Shown: in pieces, positions 7,455-14,322 of the stretch
How positions within the stretch are numbered: the stretch's first letter is position 1
How the letters are laid out: each line of letters starts with the position of its first letter
From: Streptomyces sp. SolWspMP-5a-2
GTDB taxonomy: Bacteria > Actinomycetota > Actinomycetes > Streptomycetales > Streptomycetaceae
Direction: 5' to 3'
Length of the DNA: 33,071 bases
Assembly: GCF_900091845.1 (NCBI RefSeq)
Contig: NZ_FMCI01000342.1
Coordinates: forward strand, 1 to 33,071
Program-made: the position numbers and the translations under genes
The notes under the pieces: generated by a model
Seen by the model: the letters and a program-made list of their open reading frames with translations, nothing else
Databases searched by the model: none
Told to the model about the DNA's origin: nothing

Positions 7455-9185
7455 TCAGTCGCCGGGCAGCGGGACCCGCCACGTCAGCCGTGTCCCACCG
7501 CCCTCGGGGGTCTCCACCGTCAGTCCACCGCCGAGCTGGAGGGCGCGTTCCGACAGGTTGCGCAAGCCGCTGCGGCGGGTCTCCCCCGCCGGGACGCCCC
7601 GGCCGTCGTCCTTGACGGTCACGGTCAGCGCACCGGACCCGACGACGAGGGAGAGGTCGGCGGAGCGCGCGCGGGCGTGCCGGGCCACGTTGGCGAGCGC
7701 CTCCCCCAGCACGGCGACGGCGTGGTCGGCGACATCGGCGGGAACGTCCGTGTCCAGCAGCCCCTCCATGCGCAGGGACGGGGTGAAACCCAGCGCGGGC
7801 AGGGCGTCGTCGACGGTCTTGACGGCCCGCGCGCGCAGCCCGCGCCCGTCGGCGGCGCCGGGTTCGCGCGAGCGGAGTCCGAAGATGGTCGAGCGGATGA
7901 TCTTGATGGTCTCGTCGAGGTCGTCGACGGCCCGCAGCAGGCGTTCCGATCCTTCCGGCCGTGACACGAACCGGACGGTGCTCTGGAGGGTCATGCCGGT
8001 CGCGAACAGCCGCTGGATCGCGAGGTCGTGCAGGTCGCGGGCGATCCGGTCGCGGTCCTCGAAGAGGGCGAGCTGTTCGCCGACCTGGCGCCGGTCGGAG
8101 AGTTCCAGGGCGAGCGCGGCCTGTCCGGCGAAGCCGCGCAGCGGCGCGGTCTCCGCCGAGGTGAAGAGCGGCCGTCCGGCGGCGCGGGCCAGGAGCAGCA
8201 CGCCGCGCACCCGGTCGCCCGCCTCCATGCGCACGGCCGCCGCGGGGCCGAGTCCTTCCCAGCGCGGCGGGCCCGCGGTGATCCGGGGGTCGTCGCTCGC
8301 GTCGGGCGTGGTGATCGGGTCGGGGCCCGCGCAGGCCGCCCCCATGAAGGACGCCTCCCGGGGCAGCACCAGGCCGCGGTGGGCCTCGGCCCCGGTGCCG
8401 GAGGCGAGGGCGACCTGGAGTTCGTCCGAGCCGGGGATCGGGAGCGCCAGGACGCCGAGGTCGGCCTGGAGGATCTCGCGGGCGCTGCTCACGATCAGTT
8501 CGAGGGCCCGGGTCTCGGCGTCGCCGGAGAGGAGGGCGCGGGTGACCTCCGCGTTCGCCTCCAGCCAGCGCTGGCGGCGTCGTGCCTCCTCGTAGAGGCG
8601 GGCGTTCTCGATGGCGACGCCCGCGGCGACGGCGAGGGTGGCCAGCACCGTCTCGTCCTCGGCGTCGAAGGCGGCTCCGCCGCGTTTCTCGGTGAGGTAG
8701 AGGTTGCCGAACACCTCGTCGCGGACCCGGATCGGCACCCCGAGGAAGGAGTGCATCGGCGGGTGTCCGGCGGGGAAACCGTAGGACGCCGGGTGGTCGG
8801 AGATCTCCGCCAGCCGCAGCGGCTCGGGGTGCCGGATGAGTTCACCGAGGATGCCGTGCCCCTGGGGCAGGGCGCCGATGCGGGCGACCCGGGCGTCGTC
8901 CAGACCGACCGTCAGGAACGCGGAGAGCCGCCGTTCCTCCTGCTCGCCGATCACGCCGAGGGCGCCGTACTCGGCGTCCACGAGGACCACGGCGGTCTCC
9001 ACGATCCGCCGCAGCACCTGGGACAGGTCCAGTTCGCGGCCGACGGTGAGGACCGCCTCCAGTAAGCCGTGGACCCGCTCCCGGGTCCCGCGCACCGTGT
9101 TGATCCGCTGCTGCAACTCGTTCAACAGGTCGTCCAGGCTGGACCGTTCGGCCCGCCGTCCACCGTTCGCGCCTGCCTCGGCCAC
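7455..9185 (-). CDS. devS: Heme-type two-GAF sensor histidine kinase, DevS/DosS type
   Basis: 576 residues, very close to M. tuberculosis DosS (578). The GTG at 9185 was chosen for its GGGAG ribosome site and because the conserved region begins soon after; longer in-frame extensions are compositionally non-coding. Order: short N-terminus; GAF-A (about 55-200); GAF-B (about 225-365); dimerisation/phospho-acceptor region with RDRIARDLHDLAIQRLFATG, His386; HATPase with N-box GEALANVARHA (494-504) and G-box KDDGRG (525-530). In DosS the proximal heme ligand His149 lies in GFPPYHPPM; the equivalent here is GFPAGHPPM with His141. The distal Tyr171 (TLYLTDK) corresponds to Tyr163 in NLYLTEK. It is therefore predicted to be a cytoplasmic heme sensor of O2, NO or CO, or of redox state, signalling to the DevR at 6735. 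Confidence 0.92.
   Translation of the reverse strand: MAEAGANGGRRAERSSLDDLLNELQQRINTVRGTRERVHGLLEAVLTVGRELDLSQVLRRIVETAVVLVDAEYGALGVIGEQEERRLSAFLTVGLDDARVARIGALPQGHGILGELIRHPEPLRLAEISDHPASYGFPAGHPPMHSFLGVPIRVRDEVFGNLYLTEKRGGAAFDAEDETVLATLAVAAGVAIENARLYEEARRRQRWLEANAEVTRALLSGDAETRALELIVSSAREILQADLGVLALPIPGSDELQVALASGTGAEAHRGLVLPREASFMGAACAGPDPITTPDASDDPRITAGPPRWEGLGPAAAVRMEAGDRVRGVLLLARAAGRPLFTSAETAPLRGFAGQAALALELSDRRQVGEQLALFEDRDRIARDLHDLAIQRLFATGMTLQSTVRFVSRPEGSERLLRAVDDLDETIKIIRSTIFGLRSREPGAADGRGLRARAVKTVDDALPALGFTPSLRMEGLLDTDVPADVADHAVAVLGEALANVARHARARSADLSLVVGSGALTVTVKDDGRGVPAGETRRSGLRNLSERALQLGGGLTVETPEGGGTRLTWRVPLPGD
9141..9154. promoter_or_regulatory. DevR-box-like match inside the 5' end of devS
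   Basis: GGACCGTTCGGCCC shares the core CCGNTCGGCCC with the intergenic sites but lies 31-44 bp inside the devS coding region. It may be chance or an intragenic control site. Confidence 0.25.
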
Positions 9186-9369
9186 CGCCGCACTCCCGTT
9201 CCGTCCGGGTGGGCGCCCCACCGGAGTGATCCGTCCGCGTGGGTGCGCGACGGAGGTTCGTGACGCCCGCTGGCCGAGGGTACGGGTGGACCGGGCGCCG
9301 GACTCCACCGGGTCGGGGCCGCGGTGCCTCGCCGGGACCGGGCCGCGCGGCGGTGCCTCCGGCCGTCCG

Positions 9370-9831
9370 TCAGGAGGGTCGGCCGGACGACGCGTCGCCC
9401 TGCGGCCCGTACAGGTCGAGGAGGCGGGTGCGGGTGCTCTGGAGCCGCTCCGCCACGACCTCGGCGACCTGCCGGGAGACGGCGCGGCCGAAGACCGGGT
9501 CGGCCTCGCACAGGGCGCGGACGATGGTCGCGTCGAACTCCACCGCCCGCACCGGGGTCTGCGCCCGCGCCCCGAGATGCCAGGAGTAGGGCGGGAACAG
9601 CCATGACCAGCCCAGCAGTTCACCGGGGCCCAGGGCCCCGACGACGGCGGCGCGGCGGCCGGGCACGTGCAGGTCGAGCAGGACGGTGCCGGTCCTGACG
9701 ATCCAGAACCGATCGGCCCGCTGCCCCTCCTCGAAGAGGCGGGTCCCGGCGGGGAAGGACACCTCGGCGGCGAGCCGCAGCATGCGCTCCCGGCTCGCCG
9801 CGGGCAGTCCGTCCAGCAGGGTGGTGGTCAT
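9370..9831 (-). CDS. Stand-alone cyclic-nucleotide-binding-domain protein (Crp/Fnr-like, no HTH)
   Basis: 153 residues. The ATG at 9831 has GGAGGAG just upstream; longer frames run through the tandem repeat and are rejected. Residues about 3-115 form a cNMP-binding beta-barrel: FPAGTRLFEEGQRADRFWIVRTGTVLLDL (26-54) and LGPGELLGWSWLF (67-79), the phosphate-binding-cassette region, although the usual Arg-Ser/Thr cAMP contacts are not evident. Residues 116-145 form the start of the dimer helix (VSRQVAEVVAERLQSTRTRLLDLYG). The protein then ends where Crp/Fnr regulators carry their winged HTH, so it cannot bind DNA in the normal way. It lies 184 bp upstream of devS on the same strand and has a DevR-like box and an 8-bp tandem repeat upstream. 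It may modulate the DevRS pathway by protein contact. Confidence 0.85.
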   Translation of the reverse strand: MTTTLLDGLPAASRERMLRLAAEVSFPAGTRLFEEGQRADRFWIVRTGTVLLDLHVPGRRAAVVGALGPGELLGWSWLFPPYSWHLGARAQTPVRAVEFDATIVRALCEADPVFGRAVSRQVAEVVAERLQSTRTRLLDLYGPQGDASSGRPS

Positions 9832-9979
9832 GGCGCCTCTCCTCCGGTCCGTCGGCTCCGCCGGTCGGCGTGGCGCAGAAGCGTGGTGTTCGTGCGCGGT
9901 TCCAGCACACCGTGCGACGGCGGGCGCCGCAGGGTGCCGGACCGGTCCCGTCCGGCGGCCGGAGGTCCCCGCCGCGCCG

Positions 9980-9993
9980 GTGCCGTTCGGCCC
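9980..9993. promoter_or_regulatory. DevR-box-like site upstream of the cNMP-domain gene
   Basis: GTGCCGTTCGGCCC, identical over 14 bases to the site in front of devR (6662-6675). It lies 149 bp upstream of the ATG at 9831. Confidence 0.5.
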
Positions 9994-10040
9994 CGGGAAA
10001 GCCCGGGTCGGGGACCGTCCGGCCCCACGGAGACGGAGAC

Positions 10041-10096
10041 GGCAACGCGGCAACGCGGCAACGCGGCAACGCGGCAACGCGGCAACGCGGCAACGG
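10041..10096. repeat. 8-bp tandem repeat (GGCAACGC)6 + GGCAACGG
   Basis: Six perfect consecutive copies of GGCAACGC (10041-10088) and a seventh with a last-base change (10089-10096), flanked by a short GGAGAC duplication on the left and ACCGGC-type repeats on the right. The period is not a multiple of three and the array is non-coding. It lies 210 bp upstream of the cNMP-domain gene start, just beyond the DevR-like box. Such arrays change copy number by slippage. Confidence 0.95.
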
Positions 10097-10286
10097 CACT
10101 GATACCGGCACCGGTACCGGCAGCGGCCGCTTTCGGCTGTCCGCTCTCCGCCCGCCCGCCCGTCCGCCGTCATCGCGTCGTCCAGCACTCCGCCGCCTCG
10201 CCGTCATCGCGCGCCGTCCAGCCCTCCGCCGTGCACGGTCCGACGTGAACGGTTGGGCCTATAAACGGAGTTGGGGGCTCGGCGTC

Positions 10287-10349
10287 GCAGGTCACCGAAC
10301 CCGCGTCATGGATGTCCACCCCGGCGTCGTGGGTGTGCGCCCCGGTGTC
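10287..10349. repeat. Degenerate 21-bp tandem repeat after the TetR gene
   Basis: Three consecutive 21-bp units (10287-10307, 10308-10328, 10329-10349), each ending in C-GYGTC-like sequence. Units two and three agree at 16 of 21 positions; unit one is more divergent. They begin 15 bp beyond the TetR stop. Read on the minus strand out of the TetR frame they give a repeating D-A-G-x-x-x-H heptad. Confidence 0.55.
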
Positions 10350-10363
10350 GCGCGGACGGCGCG

Positions 10364-10942
10364 TCAGGGGACGGCGAGGCGGTCCACCAGGAGGTCGACG
10401 CGGCGTCCGACGTCCCCGGGCGGGAGGCGGCCCGCGCGGGTCAGGGTCGCGAGCCCGTGCAGGGCCGCCCAGAAGACCTCGGTGAACAGGCCCGGGTGGA
10501 CGCCGTCCCCGGCGACCTCGCCGAGGCTCTCCAGCAGCGCGGCGAAGGCGTCCTTCAGCGGCTGCGGGGTCTCCTCCTCGGCGAAGGCCAGGCCGCCGTC
10601 GAGCCGGAACAGGGCGTCGTAGACCGCCGGGTTGCGCTCGGCGAAGTCGAGGTAGGCGCGGGCGAGGGCGGCGGCGCGGGCGCGCGGGCCGTCGGCGCCG
10701 CCGGCCGCGGTCCGCAGCTCGGCGGCCAGCTCCGCGGCCCCCTGAAGGGCGACGGCGCCGACGATCTCGCGCTTGCCGCGGAAGTGGCTGTACAGCACGG
10801 GCTGGCTGTACTCGATGCGCTCGGCGAGGCGGCGGGTGGTGACCGCGTCCCAGCCCTGCCGTTCGGCGAGTTCGCGGGCGGTGGCCACGATGAGGCGCTC
10901 GCGGTCCGCCCGTTCGCGCTCCTTGCGTTCCTGTACCGACAT
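10364..10942 (-). CDS. TetR-family repressor with WHG-type C-terminal domain
   Basis: 192 residues, ATG at 10942. Residues about 13-60 are the TetR HTH: RERLIVATARELAERQGWDAVTTRRLAERIEYSQPVLYSHFRGKREIV, with recognition helix around QPVLYSHF. The C-terminal half (80-190), including the AYLDFAERNPAVYDALF segment, is the ligand/dimer domain of the TetR WHG-type (TetR_C_33) subfamily. The gene is divergent from a DUF1772 membrane protein across 90 bp holding palindromes of form CTAGCnnnGCTAG. This layout means it probably represses both itself and that gene. The ligand is unknown. Confidence 0.92.
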   Translation of the reverse strand: MSVQERKERERADRERLIVATARELAERQGWDAVTTRRLAERIEYSQPVLYSHFRGKREIVGAVALQGAAELAAELRTAAGGADGPRARAAALARAYLDFAERNPAVYDALFRLDGGLAFAEEETPQPLKDAFAALLESLGEVAGDGVHPGLFTEVFWAALHGLATLTRAGRLPPGDVGRRVDLLVDRLAVP

Positions 10943-10951
10943 GCCCCGATC

Positions 10952-11015
10952 CTAGCACCGCTAGACATTCGAGCGGCAGCAGGTCTAGCGTTGCCTCATC
11001 ATCTAGCAACGCTAG
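10952..11015. promoter_or_regulatory. Paired TetR operator palindromes CTAGCnnnGCTAG
   Basis: CTAGCACCGCTAG (10952-10964) lies 10 bp upstream of the tetR ATG, and CTAGCAACGCTAG (11003-11015) lies 17 bp upstream of the DUF1772 gene ATG. A further half-site CTAGCGTTGC (10985-10994) is the inverted copy of GCAACGCTAG. CTAG is rare in streptomycete DNA, so several copies in 64 bp is a strong operator signal. Each site is placed to block one of the two divergent genes. Confidence 0.8.
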
Positions 11016-11032
11016 CTCTCGGGAGGGTCGTC

Positions 11033-11476
11033 ATGCTGGACGCACTTCAGGTCGTCACCACCGTGGTCGTGGGGCTGATGGTGGGGGTGGAGTTCTCGGT
11101 CGCCTTCGTCGTCAACCCGATCCTCGACGGACTGCCCGGCGACGGCGCCCTGCACGGCCGCGCCCGCGGGGGCCGGATGCTCGGCACGGTGATGCCGTTC
11201 TGGTACGCCGGATCGCTCGCGCTGGTCGCGGTCCTGGCCCTCGCCGGACGGCAGCACGGCACCGCCCTCGTCGCCGTCTCCGCCGGGTTGCTCCTGGTCA
11301 GCGTGGTCATGTCCGTCCTGCTGCTCGTCCCGATCAACAACCGGAGCAGGACGTGGACGGCCGAGACCGCCCCGGCGGACTGGCGGCGGCAGACGGACCG
11401 CTGGGACCGCCTCCACCGCGTCCGCGTCGCCGTCGTCGTCGCCGCCTTCGCGCTGCTGGTCACCGCCCTGACCTGA
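11033..11476 (+). CDS. DUF1772-family (anthrone oxygenase-like) membrane protein
   Basis: 147 residues. The ATG at 11033 has GGGAGG (11021-11026) 6 bp before it. There are four membrane segments: about 4-30 (LQVVTTVVVGLMVGVEFSVAFVV), 50-70 (LGTVMPFWYAGSLALVAVLALAG), 76-98 (ALVAVSAGLLLVSVVMSVLLLVPINN) and 127-146 (RVRVAVVVAAFALLVTALT). The motif VPINNRSRTW, followed by a WRRQTDRWDRLHRVR segment, is typical of DUF1772, a family named for fungal anthrone oxygenases but mostly uncharacterised in bacteria. Control by the divergent TetR repressor is strongly suggested by the paired operators. The true reaction is unknown. Confidence 0.83.
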   Translation: MLDALQVVTTVVVGLMVGVEFSVAFVVNPILDGLPGDGALHGRARGGRMLGTVMPFWYAGSLALVAVLALAGRQHGTALVAVSAGLLLVSVVMSVLLLVPINNRSRTWTAETAPADWRRQTDRWDRLHRVRVAVVVAAFALLVTALT

Positions 11477-11584
11477 GCCCGCGCCCCGGACGGGCGGGCG
11501 GCGCGGCGCGCACCCCGGGCCGCCCGGAACGTCGGCGCCGACCCCGACCGGCGCGGCACGGGCGGCTCCGACCGGGGCCGGGTC

Positions 11585-12499
11585 TCAGCGGTAGCCGGTG
11601 GTGTCGGCCGGGCGGCCCGCGTCCTGCACCTCGACGAGGTAGCGCCAGGCGTCGGGGCGGCTGCCGTCGAGGTCCGTGAAGCCGTAGGCGCGGGCCAGGC
11701 CGCCGCTGGAGAGCGAACTCCCGTTCCAGCGGGCCGACTCGGGGTCGGCGGCGAGGGCGGCGACGGCCCGGCCCACGTAGCGCGGGCGCTCGGAGATGGC
11801 GAAGTGCGGGACGCGGTCGAGGGCGTCGCGCCAGTTCTCCTCCCGCACCCCGAACTCGTCGAGCATGATCTCCGAGCGCATCCAGCCGGGGGTGAGCGCG
11901 ACGGCGGTGGCGCCGCGCGGCCCGAGTTCATGGCCGAGCGCGAAGGCCATCCGCAGCACGGACGCCTTGGCCAGGTCGTAGAAGAGGTTGACCCGGTAGG
12001 TGTCGCGGTTGTAGTCGGCGGTGCCGTCGGTCATCTCGACGACGAGTCCGCCGGGGCGGCGCAGCAGCAGGGGCAGGGCGTGGTGGCTGGTGATCGCGTG
12101 CGTCTCGACGGCGAGCCGCAGCAGCCGCAGACCGTTGCCGAGGTCGTGCTCCCACACCGGCGTGTCCCACTCGAAGAGGCGCTCGCCGCCCCAGATGTCG
12201 TTGACCAGGAGGTCGAGCCGGTCCTGTTCGGCGGCGATCCGGTCGACGAGGGCGGCGACCTGGGCCGGGTCGAGGTGGTCGGTGGGGACGGCGATGCCCC
12301 GGCCGCCCGCAGCGGTGACGAGGTCGGCGGTGTCCTCGACGGTCTCGGGGCGGTCATACTCGGAGCGGCGCAGCCGGGTGGTGCGTCCGGTGACGTAGAC
12401 GGTGGCCCCGGCGGCGCCCAGTTCCACGGCGATCCCCCGCCCCGCGCCGCGGGTCGCCCCGGCGACCAGGGCGACCTTGTTCTCCAGCGGTCCGGACAT
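11585..12499 (-). CDS. Short-chain dehydrogenase/reductase (SDR)
   Basis: 304 residues. The ATG at 12499 has GGGAGG upstream. The Rossmann start VALVAGATRGAGRGIA (residues 9-24) contains the glycine-rich cofactor motif; VYVTGRTTR after the second strand suits NADP. LLVNDIWGG (98-104) replaces the usual NNAG. The catalytic pair is Tyr174 and Lys178 in FYDLAKAS. The Ser normally about 13 residues before the Tyr is not evident: the strand reads VVEMTDGTADYNRDTY, so Thr157 or Thr160 may substitute. The overall layout, with an insertion before the Tyr, resembles the DHRS1-like group. The protein is likely cytoplasmic and the substrate unknown. Upstream it faces the subtilase gene divergently across 442 bp. 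Confidence 0.9.
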   Translation of the reverse strand: MSGPLENKVALVAGATRGAGRGIAVELGAAGATVYVTGRTTRLRRSEYDRPETVEDTADLVTAAGGRGIAVPTDHLDPAQVAALVDRIAAEQDRLDLLVNDIWGGERLFEWDTPVWEHDLGNGLRLLRLAVETHAITSHHALPLLLRRPGGLVVEMTDGTADYNRDTYRVNLFYDLAKASVLRMAFALGHELGPRGATAVALTPGWMRSEIMLDEFGVREENWRDALDRVPHFAISERPRYVGRAVAALAADPESARWNGSSLSSGGLARAYGFTDLDGSRPDAWRYLVEVQDAGRPADTTGYR

Positions 12500-12941
12500 G
12501 TCCGACCTCCCGTTGCACGTGTCGTGGCGATGTTGGTGTCACGGCCCAGGCTGCCGGGATATCCGGACATCTTCTGTCGGTGTTCTCTCCCGGGATCTTC
12601 AGAGGGTCCCTCCGCGAGGGGGGCACGGTGAGCGGAGCACCGGGGGGCGCTGGACGGTGCCCGTCGAAGGTGGAGCGCCGCCATGGACGGACGGGCCGCC
12701 TCCAACAGGCAACCGGAAGGGTGTCAACTTCCTTGCGCTGAGGGCTCGTTGGTCAAGCGCGTGTTGCCGTGGCGTTGCCGCGCATGACCCTCGATGTCGT
12801 GTTCATGACTGTCTCGCGATGCCCCTTGTCCGGCTACCGGGAGTGGGCACATCGTCGCTCCGAGGCACCGCACCGGTGCCCCGTCAGGCCCGGCGCGCGG
12901 CCGTCCCCCACGGCACGCGCCCGACCGAGGAGGAACCTCCG
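12500..12941. other. Divergent intergenic region SDR / subtilase
   Basis: 442 bases, noticeably less G+C-rich around 12500-12610 and 12700-12840. A small hairpin CCCTC-CGC-GAGGG lies at 12608-12620. A 34-codon frame from ATG 12683 was examined and rejected. No clear promoter pair could be assigned. Confidence 0.5.
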
Positions 12942-14150
12942 ATGAGAGCAGTACGCAGCGTCCGGCGCGGGATCACCGCCGTCCTCGCCACCGCGGCGGC
13001 GACGGCCCTCGCCGCCGCCGTCACCGCGTTGCCCGCCGAGGCCGCCCCCGCCGAGGGCAGGGTCCTGGGCGCCGGATCCCCCACCGCCGTCCCCGGGAGC
13101 TACCTCGTCACCCTCAAGGACGACGTCGGCTTCAAGGCGACCGCCGCACGCGGCAAGGACCTGATCACCGGATACGGCGGCACCGTCGAACGCACCTACA
13201 CCTCGGCGCTCAACGGCTACTCCGCCACCCTCAGCAGCGGCCAGGCCCGGCGGCTGGCGGCCGACCCGGACGTCGCCTCCGTCGAGCAGGACCAGGTGGT
13301 GCACACGCTCGGCACCCAGACCGGCGCGCCCTGGGGCCTGGACCGGATCGACCAGAGCACCCTCCCGCTGAGCGGCACCTACACCTCCCCCGACCACGGG
13401 GGCAGCGGATCGACGGTGTACGTCCTGGACACCGGCGTGCGCATCACGCACCAGGACATCGCCGGACGGGCCTCCTACGGCTGGGACTTCGTCGACGGGG
13501 ACGCCACCGCGCAGGACGGCTACGGCCACGGCACCTTCGTCGCCACGGTCGCCGCGGGCACCACCTACGGCGTCGCCAAGAAGGCGAAGGTCGTAGCGGT
13601 CCGAGTGCTGGGCAACGACGGTTCGGGGACCACCGCGGGCGTCGTCGCGGGGGTTGACTGGATCACCGCCCACCACGTCGCCGACTCCGTCGCCAACGTC
13701 TCGCTCGGCGGCGGCGCCAGCACCACGCTGGACACGGCCGTGAACAACTCCATCGCCTCTGGCGTCACGTACTCGATAGCGGCGGGCAACTCCGGTGCCC
13801 TCGCCTCCGGTTACTCACCGGCGCGGGTCGCCGCCGCGATCACCGTCGGCGCCACCACCAGCGCGGACGCCCGCGCGAGCTACTCCAACTACGGTTCGGC
13901 GGTCGACCTGTTCGCCCCCGGTTCCGGCATCACCGCGGCCTGGAACACCTCCGACTCCGCCACCTACACCGGCAACGGCACCTCGTTCGCCGCCCCGCAC
14001 GTCTCCGGCGCCGCGGCGCTCTACCTGACCGCGCACCCCGGCTCCTCCCCCGCGGCCGTCGCCTCCGCCCTCGTCGGCGGAGCGACCGACGGCGTCCTGA
14101 CGGGCGTCGGCACCGGGTCGCCCAACAAGCTGCTGAAGCTCGTTCCGTGA
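12942..14150 (+). CDS. Secreted subtilisin-like serine protease (S8, proteinase K type)
   Basis: 402 residues. The ATG at 12942 has GAGGAGGA upstream. Residues 1-35 are a Sec signal peptide ending PAEAA. Residues about 50-120 are an inhibitor I9 propeptide (GSYLVTLKDDVGF to VASVEQDQVV). The mature protease begins near 128 (GAPWGLDRIDQ). The triad is complete: Asp163 in VYVLDTGV, His196 in GYGHGTFVATV, Ser348 in NGTSFAAPHVSGAAALY, with oxyanion Asn283 in AAGNSG. WGLDRIDQ and the triad context place it with proteinase K-like S8A enzymes of streptomycetes. The usual HGTHVA is HGTFVA here, a change outside the triad. An extracellular nutrient protease is expected. A 12-bp stem terminator follows. 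Confidence 0.95.
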   Translation: MRAVRSVRRGITAVLATAAATALAAAVTALPAEAAPAEGRVLGAGSPTAVPGSYLVTLKDDVGFKATAARGKDLITGYGGTVERTYTSALNGYSATLSSGQARRLAADPDVASVEQDQVVHTLGTQTGAPWGLDRIDQSTLPLSGTYTSPDHGGSGSTVYVLDTGVRITHQDIAGRASYGWDFVDGDATAQDGYGHGTFVATVAAGTTYGVAKKAKVVAVRVLGNDGSGTTAGVVAGVDWITAHHVADSVANVSLGGGASTTLDTAVNNSIASGVTYSIAAGNSGALASGYSPARVAAAITVGATTSADARASYSNYGSAVDLFAPGSGITAAWNTSDSATYTGNGTSFAAPHVSGAAALYLTAHPGSSPAAVASALVGGATDGVLTGVGTGSPNKLLKLVP

Positions 14151-14154
14151 AACC

Positions 14155-14196
14155 GTGCGCGCCGGGTTCCGGGCACCGCCCGCCCCCGGCGCGCAC
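14155..14196 (+). terminator. Perfect 12-bp hairpin after the subtilase
   Basis: GTGCGCGCCGGG (14155-14166) pairs perfectly with CCCGGCGCGCAC (14185-14196) over an 18-base loop, starting 4 bp after the stop codon. Confidence 0.75.
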
Positions 14197-14322
14197 CGCA
14201 GGAACCGGCGCGCCGCGCCGGCCGGCTCCCGTCCGACACCGCGGGCGGGGGCCGTCCGGGCGCCGCGCCTCCGTCGGACGACCGCTGACACACACCGCAC
14301 ACGCCGGTGGGACGGGACGAAC

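Larger units (their letters stand above)
9832..10363. other. Gene-free, repeat-rich region upstream of the cNMP-domain gene
   Basis: 532 bases between the cNMP-domain gene (start 9831, minus) and the TetR gene (stop 10364, minus). It holds a DevR-like box (9980-9993), a seven-unit 8-bp tandem repeat (10041-10096) and a degenerate 21-bp repeat (10287-10349). The open frames crossing it are repeat-driven (Arg/Cys/Ala/Leu strings) and are not genes. Confidence 0.7.

Noticed and set aside
10041..10096. CRISPR-like array
   Set aside because: Units are 8 bp and directly abutting with no spacers, so it is a simple tandem repeat.
10235..10265. Sequence with GGTTGGGCCTAT that resembled another DevR-like site
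   Set aside because: Only the right half fits loosely; the left half and spacing do not match the dyad.
12683..12787. 34-codon frame with an upstream GAAGGTGGAG and three Cys codons
   Set aside because: Third codon positions are rich in A/T (CAA, GAA, TGT, CTT, CCT, GCT, CGT, GCA), unlike real genes in this window, and the peptide resembles nothing I know.
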